Source: CAYMPW01 sp964558505
GTDB taxonomy: Archaea; Thermoplasmatota; Thermoplasmata; Methanomassiliicoccales; Methanomethylophilaceae
Assembly: GCA_964558505.1 (NCBI GenBank)
Contig: CAZLEI010000011.1
Span: 1-38,432 of the forward strand
Length of the DNA stretch: 38,432 nt
Direction: 5' to 3'
The notes below the pieces were generated by a model that worked only from the letters and a program-made list of their open reading frames with translations, did no database searches and was not told where the DNA came from. Shown one piece after another: positions 1 to 6,877 of the stretch. The first letter of the stretch is position 1, and each line of letters opens with the position of its first letter. The position numbers and the translations under genes are program-made.

Positions 1-1
1 T

Positions 2-634
2 GCTGTTAGTCCCGGCCGCAGGAAGGGTGATGACCAACGGCGTTGTCGCGGCCACACCGGCGACGTTCACGAAGAAGACAGTCCCTCCGACGTTGGATTG
101 CGTGTTGGGGGATATGCTCATCACGACGGTGACCGGTGCGCCGGCGGTCACTGCGTTCCCAGGGATCTCAATGGCCATGGATCCTCCGATGGTGACGTCG
201 ATCTTCGAAGCGTTATTCGCATTCGGTGTGAACTTGACCGCCTCTCCGCCGTCTGACACTATCAAGACAGAATCACCGATTTTGATGTCTGGAACATTGT
301 AATTCTTCGCTTCTATATGCTCCCCATGTTCAATGTACTTCACACCATCCTGTGGACTCTCGCCCGAGAATAGGCTCCTGTTGAGAAAAGTGCCGGATCC
401 TCCTATGGATCCATCGTTCACGAAGACCCCGTGGTTCGTGAATTTCTTATCCAGATTGATGATCAGCTCTGAACCTTCCTTCATTTCGAACTTGTCGTAG
501 CTGTCGATCGTCCCGTTATTTGTGATGATCCCCTTGTTGACTATCGCACCGTGGTTGATTATCGTGCCGTTGTTGATCAGCTTCGCATCGGACCACACCG
601 TGATTGAGGATCCGGACGAGATCTTGAGTCTGCT
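2..634 (-). pseudogene. C-terminal continuation of adhesin-like protein beyond an in-frame TAA (runs off left edge)
   Basis: On the minus strand this stretch is open from just after the TAA at 635-637 to the left edge, in exactly the same frame as the gene upstream of that stop. The translation keeps the same character: short N-N-G-T-I type repeats (INNGTIINHGAIVNKG, then ITNNGTI), typical of repeat-rich beta-helix-like surface proteins, followed by a beta-rich segment rich in V, T and G. The first ATG lies about 45 codons downstream of the stop and no ribosome-binding site precedes it, so I read this as the disconnected C-terminal part of one original gene rather than a separate one. The function is inferred only from composition: an extracellular adhesin-like protein. 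The true end lies outside the window. Confidence 0.7.
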
Positions 635-1582
635 TTAATTTTTGATCTCGAATGTGACTTCTGGCGCATCTGCCTGTTTATTCGTCCACAGAAGAGCATC
701 CGCGCAGTCGACATCCACATTGGCATTGCCCCCTATGGTGATTTTATTCGAAAGCGCGAGGAACAGCACCTTGTTCGTCCTTGTGCATTCGATGAACTCG
801 ATCTCCTTCACTGTCACCTTGGAATCGCTGAAGACATCGACGTTGACCGGGCAGCAATCGTTGCCATTGAAGTCGAAGACAATATTCAATATACTCACGG
901 AATGGCCTATCGGGTTGACGTACACCGCATGATCGACCTCAGAAGTGGAGTTCCTGATGAGGAACCTGCAATCGGCGATCGTCATGGCCTCTGTGGCAGC
1001 CGTGGTCACTTCCACGCCTCCCTTCTTCGCTTTCGTGATGTCTATCGTGTTCCCTCCGATAGACCCTTTGTATACCACGATCATATGGTCTGCGCTCCCG
1101 TCGATCGTACCGGACCCTTTGATCACCCCGCTGTTCGCAAAGGTCCCGTTGTTCGTTATGGTGCCATCGTTCACTATCGTCCCGTTGTTGGTCAGGGTGA
1201 CGCCTTTGGAGATGGTCAGACTCTGCACTCCCGGAACTATCAATACCCGCCCGGACCTCAGCTCGATATTCTCTGTTATAGCGAACGATCCTCCGATGAG
1301 GACATTCCTGCCATCATCTTCGCCGTTCAAAACACTCTTCATGGATTCGAAGGTGGTAACTGTATTGTAATCCTGACTGTCGCCGTCCGCACCGCCTTCG
1401 GAGCAAAGCGCAGACACGCAGGCCGTTCCTGCCGCCGCCAAGATGACAACGGCCGCGATGACCAAGAGCGCACTCTCCGATCCCCTGCCGTGAGCGGAAC
1501 GGGAAGGACCTTTGATATCATGCCCGGTCCCCTGTCTGTCCGATCTCATATCGTTTCCCATGTCGGATATACTCCCGCCCAT
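635..1582 (-). CDS. Adhesin-like surface protein, N-terminal part, ended by an in-frame TAA
   Basis: This encodes about 315 residues from an ATG at 1580-1582. A charged N-terminus is followed by one hydrophobic segment (ALLVIAAVVILAAAGTA, around residues 37-53), consistent with a signal anchor that exports the rest. Next come short repeats (LTNNGTIVNDGTITNNGTF) and a beta-rich region, as in secreted right-handed beta-helix proteins. The frame is open further upstream to 1867, but that would overlap the divergent gene starting at 1784, so an internal start is needed. 1582 is the first reasonable one; an ATG at 1561 has a GGGAG about 10 nt upstream and is a good alternative. The coding sense continues past the TAA (635-637) in the same frame, so this is probably a truncated allele. 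No specific function can be given. Confidence 0.65.
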   Translation of the reverse strand: MGGSISDMGNDMRSDRQGTGHDIKGPSRSAHGRGSESALLVIAAVVILAAAGTACVSALCSEGGADGDSQDYNTVTTFESMKSVLNGEDDGRNVLIGGSFAITENIELRSGRVLIVPGVQSLTISKGVTLTNNGTIVNDGTITNNGTFANSGVIKGSGTIDGSADHMIVVYKGSIGGNTIDITKAKKGGVEVTTAATEAMTIADCRFLIRNSTSEVDHAVYVNPIGHSVSILNIVFDFNGNDCCPVNVDVFSDSKVTVKEIEFIECTRTNKVLFLALSNKITIGGNANVDVDCADALLWTNKQADAPEVTFEIKN

Positions 1583-1750
1583 GGTACTTCTAATCTTGCC
1601 TGTGAAATGACACGACGGATGCCCCGGGTCCTCCGCAGACCCTCCGTCCCTGGGATACGGCCCACGGATGTGTCCTGTCCTCCCATGGATGGGCATGTGC
1701 GTCAGTACCGATGATGCCTGCACAGCATCGTCGGGGAACCGGCATATGGG

Positions 1751-1760
1751 AGATATTAAG
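1751..1760 (+). promoter_or_regulatory. TATA-like box for the InlB-repeat protein
   Basis: AGATATTAAG lies about 28 bp before the ATG at 1784. No Shine-Dalgarno sequence is present between them, so the transcript is probably leaderless. Confidence 0.45.
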
Positions 1761-1783
1761 AATGCCCATGGCGTTCCATAAAC

Positions 1784-2407
1784 ATGGATAATAAACTTAT
1801 CGCAATCCTTGCAGTCGCTATCATAGCGATAGCGGGCATCGGTGTCGCAGCGGTCATGATGAACCAAGGCGACACGCAGGTCGGCGTGATATACGATGGG
1901 AACGGGGGAAAGACATCGACGGGTGAAACGCGTGCCGTCTATGACAACGATGTCGCGATGATCAACATGTTCACCAACGGCGATCTCGTCTTCAAGAACT
2001 ACAACACCAAGGCCGACGGGACCGGTACCACATACAATGTAGGCGATGCGGTATCACGTGGTATGACATTGTACGCCCAGTGGTCGGAGAAGACTGCATT
2101 CTGGGTGACCTCATACAGTACCAACATAACCTCGCTCGTGAATGTAGCACTCAACGGCAATACCCCGGGCATGTTGTCCCCGGTCGGTCCGGTCAATATG
2201 ATCACGGTGACCGGCGGCACCGGTTGGACAGTCAACGATAATGTGTTCAGCTGCGTCATTGACGGAAAGAACTACACACTGACCATCAAAGTCACTGGTG
2301 ACGGCGTCTCCGGTCTTATCTACGACCTCGATGACAACGGCCTTCCCGAAGTCGGATTCAAGACGACTAGTGATATCGGATTGTACTTATCGTTGAAAAG
2401 AATTTGA
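1784..2407 (+). CDS. Secreted or anchored protein with a Listeria-Bacteroides (InlB B-type) repeat
   Basis: This is a 207-residue protein. Residues 5-25 (LIAILAVAIIAIAGIGVAAVM) form a hydrophobic signal or membrane anchor. Residues about 34-100 match one B-repeat: VIYDGNGG at the start, a central FKNYNTKADGTGTTYNVGD, and the closing MTLYAQW, which is the hallmark of the Flg_new/InlB repeat. The remaining 100 residues are a beta-rich C-terminal region I do not recognise. Such repeats occur in surface proteins of host-associated microbes and are abundant in gut Methanomethylophilaceae. The gene is divergent from the adhesin-like gene, and both probably act at the cell surface. A GC-rich hairpin follows the stop. 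The repeat assignment is firm; the role (adhesion or scaffolding) is an inference. Confidence 0.8.
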   Translation: MDNKLIAILAVAIIAIAGIGVAAVMMNQGDTQVGVIYDGNGGKTSTGETRAVYDNDVAMINMFTNGDLVFKNYNTKADGTGTTYNVGDAVSRGMTLYAQWSEKTAFWVTSYSTNITSLVNVALNGNTPGMLSPVGPVNMITVTGGTGWTVNDNVFSCVIDGKNYTLTIKVTGDGVSGLIYDLDDNGLPEVGFKTTSDIGLYLSLKRI

Positions 2408-2425
2408 TGGATTGTCTTTCACGAG

Positions 2426-2443
2426 TCCGGGCCTCGGCCCGGA
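2426..2443 (+). terminator. GC-rich hairpin after the InlB-repeat gene
   Basis: TCCGGGC (2426-2432), loop CTCG, GCCCGGA (2437-2443): a perfect 7-bp stem 19 nt after the stop codon, followed by an A/T-richer stretch containing TTTTA. It is a plausible transcription terminator. The remaining 2444-2681 holds no convincing gene. Confidence 0.45.
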
Positions 2444-2681
2444 TTCAAACCGTTTTATCCATCACTGTTGCAAGGGGATGGAATAAAGGATGTATTACCC
2501 AAACTGGAATTTCTTATCCAAATGAACTGATCTCAATCACTATGTAACGCTGCTTCATGAAGAAACGTGACCGTAGCAACCATATCATTCGATAGGAATC
2601 TTGTCATCCGGAACGAATAAGGGATTCGGAGTTGCCTCAGCGAACCTCCTTGCTTAATCAGCCGTTCGTCGATAATATCAC

Positions 2682-5051
2682 ATGTTCACAGAACACAGTA
2701 TAAAAGACGAGAGTTTCGGGCAGAGATGGAAGACCATTGATTGGGAAAGGATCCAGGACAAAGCGGATTCCATGCAACGGGACATATCGAGGGCATCGTT
2801 GGAAGGCGACCTTGCGAGACTGGAACTCGCGAAGGCCGCATTCCTGTCGTCATATGAAGCTAGGGCATTAGCCGTGAGGCACGTCACCGATTCCAGTTCG
2901 ACAGGCAACCCAGGCCTCGGGGAGGCATGGATCACGGACGAGGACAAAGGAAGGGCGGTATCGATACTCACCGTTCACGATTATCATTCCGAACCGTACC
3001 TGACGTTCAGGATCCATGAGGAGAAGAGCAACAAGGAACGCATGATAAGCCTCGCAACCTTCTTCGACCGTGCGATACACGACATGTACCGCATGGCGAT
3101 GGAACCTGCCATAGAACCTCTTCTGGACAAGCGTCTGTTCTCGTCGAGAGAGGGCAGGAGCCTGTCAGACGCCTGCATGGAAACAGTGTATCTCCTGTCC
3201 GGGCCCGAGGCTCCGATGTGGGTGCTCAGGTGCGACGTCAAAGCGTTCTACAGCACCATCGACCATCGCTGGCTGAAGGAGAACACGGGCATGCCCGAGG
3301 ATGTCATCGCTCAGATCCTGGACCCTGGATTCAAATCATCTCCCGATTCTGATACAGTGCATTACCATCAGGGCGTTCCCATGGGCGACAGGCTCTCCCC
3401 TGTGTTCGCCAACATGATACTCAACGGGATCGGCAACGGCCTGCAGGATCCCGATGATCCGCTGAACGGAGTCACCGTCAGATGGGTGGACGACATGATA
3501 ATCACGGCAAGGACGGAAGAGGATGCGAAGCAGTTCCTCGGCCACGTGAACGCGTTCCTCGCCGAGAGGAACATGTCACTGAATACCGAGAAGACTTACA
3601 TCGCGAACACACGGGACGGATTCGAATTCCTCAAGTTCAGGTTCAAGCGCATCTACAACTCAGTGGAGATATTCCCTACAGAGCAGTCGTTGGACGATTT
3701 CAGGAACGGCATCGCGTACGTGTGTTCGAATTTCGGCGGCGACGAGAGGAAGCTGATCAAGGACATCAACAGCAAGATGCGCGGATTCGCCACAAAGTAC
3801 AGGATCGCCGACCTGACCCACGTCGCCGACGATCTGGACGCATTCGTAAGGGATTCGGCGATATCATGCATCTTCGATCTAACGCATGTATCGAAGAGCG
3901 ACATCGAAAAGAGACTGACCTCCGGTCACGATATCGAAGTGGACGGCATTAGGCTGATGACAGCATCATCGATAGAGAGGGTTCCCCACCCCAGGGTCTG
4001 GCTGACTGCAAATCCGTATCTCGACAGGGATTACTTCGAGGAGAGGAGCAGGTTGCTGGCGAAGACCAAGATCGTCAAGGAGAAGGTACTGTGGGATTCC
4101 AGGAACGGGATGTGCGCAGTCTGCGGCCTTCCCATACAATACGATCAGGAGCGCTCGATCATGACGGACATCGATGGCGAGAGAGGATACATCCACACGG
4201 ATTGCGCCGAAGATACGGAGTATACGCGCATCAGAGGCCATTTCTCTTCGATGCCGGACAGGAACATCCTCGGTGTTCCGTTAGGGGAGGTCAGAAACGA
4301 ACCGATGAAGAAGGTTCGCAAAGAGCAGCCAAGCAATCCGATGCCCAAGGCGAATCCGAATGCTCTGCCGGTGGTGAAGTTCGATTCCGGCAGGTCATCC
4401 AAATTCCAATCGCTGACCGATCATCTGGCATCGAATCGGGGGCAATCGCTGACCATGACCATGGAAGAGGTGGAATCCATCCTGGGCGCCGAACTGTGTG
4501 AAAGCGCCAGGAAGGTAGCCGGCCATTGGCAGCGCAAGGGATATGGCCTCAGGAACGCCGTCGAAAGTGCCGGATGGACGCTTGGCGAAATAGATATCGA
4601 TAATGAGAAGGTGACGTTTTTACATATGGCACCGAGGAGGAACGACCGTTCCCCGGCGGAGAGCGCATACCTCAGGAGGCAGGACCGCATGTTCGGCGCA
4701 GAGGATCTGAAAAGGCGCGACGAAGCGATAAGGATCGGCCGTTTCGGCAGGTTCACGCGTTATCTGCTAGACTGTGATAAGGACCAGCTGTTCCTGTCGT
4801 TCAGGGAGATCGAGACTATCCTCGGCAAAAGACTGCCTGACTCGGCAACGAAGAGGGACCTATGGGGCAGCAGAGCGCCCGGGAAGATGCTCCTGGCGAT
4901 AGAGGACGGCGATTACGAGAAGGTATCCGTCAATCTCACAGGCAAGACGCTGCTGATAGCGAAGGTGTACTGCGAGCCCGATCCGACCAAGGGTACGGTC
5001 GAGGGCGGGAAGCTGAAGCTGAAGTCGCTGTTCACGAACGGTACTGTCTGA
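2682..5051 (+). CDS. Group II intron-lineage reverse transcriptase with zinc-binding and duplicated C-terminal domains
   Basis: This is a 789-residue protein. Residues 10-75 resemble the N-terminal domain of group II intron RTs (W-x-x-I-D-W, then A-V-R-x-V-T). The palm has motif A CDVKAFYSTID (D185), motif B GVPMGDRLSPVFANMILN (231-248) and the catalytic box WVDD (268-271), where W replaces the usual Y of YADD; all catalytic aspartates are present. EKTYI and FEFLKF (303-319) follow. Residues 360-392 (INSKMRGFATKYR) resemble the maturase thumb. An HNH-like zinc knuckle, C478-x2-C481 and H505-x2-C508, lacks the central His pair and so is probably not a nuclease. Residues about 574-648 look like the small domain I know as DUF7662, and 688-763 like a diverged second copy. 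No intron RNA is evident: only 274 nt lie upstream and a gene abuts the 3' end. Activity is likely; the role (defence, domesticated or mobile element) is unknown. The 3' 139 bp overlap a recombinase gene on the other strand. Confidence 0.85.
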   Translation: MFTEHSIKDESFGQRWKTIDWERIQDKADSMQRDISRASLEGDLARLELAKAAFLSSYEARALAVRHVTDSSSTGNPGLGEAWITDEDKGRAVSILTVHDYHSEPYLTFRIHEEKSNKERMISLATFFDRAIHDMYRMAMEPAIEPLLDKRLFSSREGRSLSDACMETVYLLSGPEAPMWVLRCDVKAFYSTIDHRWLKENTGMPEDVIAQILDPGFKSSPDSDTVHYHQGVPMGDRLSPVFANMILNGIGNGLQDPDDPLNGVTVRWVDDMIITARTEEDAKQFLGHVNAFLAERNMSLNTEKTYIANTRDGFEFLKFRFKRIYNSVEIFPTEQSLDDFRNGIAYVCSNFGGDERKLIKDINSKMRGFATKYRIADLTHVADDLDAFVRDSAISCIFDLTHVSKSDIEKRLTSGHDIEVDGIRLMTASSIERVPHPRVWLTANPYLDRDYFEERSRLLAKTKIVKEKVLWDSRNGMCAVCGLPIQYDQERSIMTDIDGERGYIHTDCAEDTEYTRIRGHFSSMPDRNILGVPLGEVRNEPMKKVRKEQPSNPMPKANPNALPVVKFDSGRSSKFQSLTDHLASNRGQSLTMTMEEVESILGAELCESARKVAGHWQRKGYGLRNAVESAGWTLGEIDIDNEKVTFLHMAPRRNDRSPAESAYLRRQDRMFGAEDLKRRDEAIRIGRFGRFTRYLLDCDKDQLFLSFREIETILGKRLPDSATKRDLWGSRAPGKMLLAIEDGDYEKVSVNLTGKTLLIAKVYCEPDPTKGTVEGGKLKLKSLFTNGTV

Positions 5052-5920
5052 TCTCGGGGCTGTGTTGCCTGCCGATCGTCCCCGCGTGTGGTCGGGACAT
5101 GTTCCGCCGGGGGCACATCCTTCCCCCTCGTGCGGGCACGCAGCATATCCTGAACATGATTGTAATCCTCCGGGGAGACCGGCGAATCCGCCATGTGCGG
5201 GAGCAGGATGCCGTCCCACCTCATGTACCCCGCGTACACCGGATTGTGCAGTATGTTGCGGATATTGTACTTGTTCCAAGGGTTCCCGCGACGTGTGAGC
5301 GTCCCATCCCTGTTCAGCTTGTACGCTATCGTGTCCACGGGATCCCCGCCGATGCAGAGCCTGAAGATCGCACCGACGACCTCCTGCTCGTCCGGGACGG
5401 AGGCCAGCTGCCCGTGCTCGATGCAGAAACCGAAGGGCGGGTTGAACCCCATCGTCCCCTTGGACTGCTCCTCCTGGGCCAGGGTCTCGGCCTTCTCCCG
5501 CATCCCGATGTACGTGCGCTCGCCGATCTGCTCGCTCTCGAGCTGGGCGATCCTCTGTATCATGTCCACCACGAACCTGCCGAAGGCGTTCGTGGTGTCC
5601 AAGGATTCCGTGGACGAAACGAACATCTTGCCGTTGCGGTCCAGCTCGTCCATCATGTTCATGAAATTACGGCTGTTCCTGTGGATACGGTCCATCTTCA
5701 GGACGAGGAGAAGGTCCCAATCGTCCATGGATGCCATCATCTCGCGGTACGCGGGACGGTTGATGCTGCGTCCGGAATACCCGTCGTCCCGGAAGACGCG
5801 AACGGGCTCCCATTCCTCCGCAATGCAGTAATCCATGAGGATCTGCTCCTGGGCATCCAGTGAGTAACCCTCCGCGGCCTGTTCGTCCGTGGACACCCTT
5901 ATGTAGAGAGCGGCGCGCAT
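4913..5920 (-). CDS. Serine recombinase, resolvase plus recombinase domains, no zinc ribbon
   Basis: This is a 335-residue site-specific recombinase. The resolvase catalytic domain spans residues 1-145: MRAALYIRVST supplies the nucleophile Ser10, followed by GYSLDAQ, a DDGYSG-type loop and the DRIHRNS motif. The DNA-binding Recombinase domain follows at about 165-250 (PFGF, then NIRNILHNPVYAGYMRWD). Large serine integrases usually continue with a zinc ribbon and coiled coil; here there is only a low-complexity tail. The last 45 codons lie opposite the end of the reverse transcriptase gene, so the tail is probably a by-product of a lost stop. It starts 7 nt after the stop of the sister recombinase, with GAGGCG upstream, so the two are likely co-translated. 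Its target (integration, inversion or excision) cannot be told. Confidence 0.85.
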   Translation of the reverse strand: MRAALYIRVSTDEQAAEGYSLDAQEQILMDYCIAEEWEPVRVFRDDGYSGRSINRPAYREMMASMDDWDLLLVLKMDRIHRNSRNFMNMMDELDRNGKMFVSSTESLDTTNAFGRFVVDMIQRIAQLESEQIGERTYIGMREKAETLAQEEQSKGTMGFNPPFGFCIEHGQLASVPDEQEVVGAIFRLCIGGDPVDTIAYKLNRDGTLTRRGNPWNKYNIRNILHNPVYAGYMRWDGILLPHMADSPVSPEDYNHVQDMLRARTRGKDVPPAEHVPTTRGDDRQATQPRDQTVPFVNSDFSFSFPPSTVPLVGSGSQYTFAISSVLPVRLTDTFS

Positions 5921-5927
5921 ATGCGCC

Positions 5928-6713
5928 TCAGAGGGTGTTGCTCACGCTTCCGTTAATGTACTCGAAGTCGCTGGTGTCGACTATGGCGACGTGGTCCCCG
6001 GGGCGGATGATGTCGTCCCATCTCACGTAGCCTATGTACAGCGGATTGTGGAGGATGTTGCATATGGACTGCTTGTTCCATCTGCCGCCTTTCTTCGCGG
6101 GGATGGCGGCCGCGTTGAGCTGGTCTGCGATGTCCTGCATCGAGAGACCTTTCTTGTACAGTTTGTAAATCGCCTTCACGGTGTACGCCTCGTCCACTTC
6201 GACCTCCAGTTGGCCGTCGTTGTACACGTACCCGTAGGGGTGCCCCGATCCGAGGTGCCCCGATCCGCACTCTGCCTTCCTCTCCATACCGATCCTCACC
6301 CTTTCACCGATCTGCTCGCTCTCGAGCTGAGCTATCCTCTGGACGGTATCCATGACGAATCTGCCCATGGCCGTAGTGGTGTCGAACTTCTCGAACATGG
6401 ACGTGAATTCCTTCCCCTTCTTCCGGAGATCGTCCATCATCAGGGCGAAATTCACGCTGTTCCTGTGTATGCGGTCCATCTTGAGGACCAGCAGCACATC
6501 CCATTGCTCGCTGTCCGACATCATCCGAGCGTATTCCGGGCGATGCGTATTGCGACCTGAGCAGCCCTCGTCCTGATAGTGTCCCGATATCGTCCATCCC
6601 CTCGCACGGCAATATGCCTCGAGGCGTTTGGTCTGAGCATCCAGGGAATAACCTTCCTTGGCCTGATCCTCCGTGGACACTCTCGTGTAGAGTGCGGCCC
6701 GCATCCCATCCAT
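5928..6713 (-). CDS. Serine recombinase, short form, first gene of a tandem pair
   Basis: This is a 261-residue paralogue of the next gene downstream. The catalytic domain occupies residues 1-148, with MRAALYTRVST (nucleophile Ser13), GYSLDAQ, CSGRNTHRPEY and DRIHRNS. The Recombinase domain lies at about 165-240 (PYGY, ICNILHNPLYIGYVRWDD). It ends soon after, without zinc ribbon or coiled coil, so it is shorter than typical large serine recombinases (450 residues or more). The ATG at 6713 is 29 bp from a strong TATA box and is therefore preferred over the ATG at 6704. A small GSGHL duplication sits at the domain linker. Paired serine recombinases act together in some systems, for example ccrA/ccrB of SCCmec, but functional analogy here is only a suggestion. 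Confidence 0.85.
   Translation of the reverse strand: MDGMRAALYTRVSTEDQAKEGYSLDAQTKRLEAYCRARGWTISGHYQDEGCSGRNTHRPEYARMMSDSEQWDVLLVLKMDRIHRNSVNFALMMDDLRKKGKEFTSMFEKFDTTTAMGRFVMDTVQRIAQLESEQIGERVRIGMERKAECGSGHLGSGHPYGYVYNDGQLEVEVDEAYTVKAIYKLYKKGLSMQDIADQLNAAAIPAKKGGRWNKQSICNILHNPLYIGYVRWDDIIRPGDHVAIVDTSDFEYINGSVSNTL
6239..6268. repeat. 15-bp tandem duplication inside the recombinase gene
   Basis: GGTGCCCCGATCCGA is followed directly by GGTGCCCCGATCCGC. It adds an in-frame repeat of five residues (GSGHL/GSGHP) at the linker between the catalytic and Recombinase domains. Confidence 0.8.
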
Positions 6714-6736
6714 CCGGATGTAGTATGATGTTCGAT

Positions 6737-6748
6737 GTATAAAATAAC
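6737..6748 (-). promoter_or_regulatory. TATA-like box for the recombinase pair
   Basis: On the minus strand GTTATTTTATAC is centred about 29 bp upstream of the ATG at 6713, fitting a leaderless transcript of both recombinase genes. Confidence 0.5.
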
Positions 6749-6840
6749 AGCAGACAAACGGCAGACAATCAGATGACGATCGTCTGACATCGGTATGCGA
6801 AGCGGCAGGATCCCGTCATATGGTATACGAAAAGGTAGAA

Positions 6841-6862
6841 GGGAGGGGTGTTGCCCCCTCCC
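6841..6862 (-). terminator. Hairpin terminator of the thermosome gene
   Basis: A perfect 8-bp stem, GGGAGGGG (6841-6848) with CCCCTCCC (6855-6862), lies 15 nt past the thermosome stop. In the direction of transcription it is followed by TTCTACCTTTTCG, a T-rich tract. Confidence 0.6.
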
Positions 6863-6877
6863 GGGAAGTTTAGAGCC

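Noticed and set aside
635..637. Pyrrolysine readthrough of the in-frame stops (also at 37829-37831)
   Set aside because: Both codons are TAA, not TAG, and TAA ends several intact genes in this window.
2400..5400. A group II intron housing the reverse transcriptase
   Set aside because: There are only 274 nt between the preceding gene and the RT, a recombinase gene abuts its 3' end, and I saw no domain V-like hairpin. A covariance-model search would settle it.
5915..5926. 12-bp palindrome GCGCATATGCGC over the recombinase start codon
   Set aside because: It is short, unique and explained by the start codon between GC-rich codons; there is no sign it is a crossover site.
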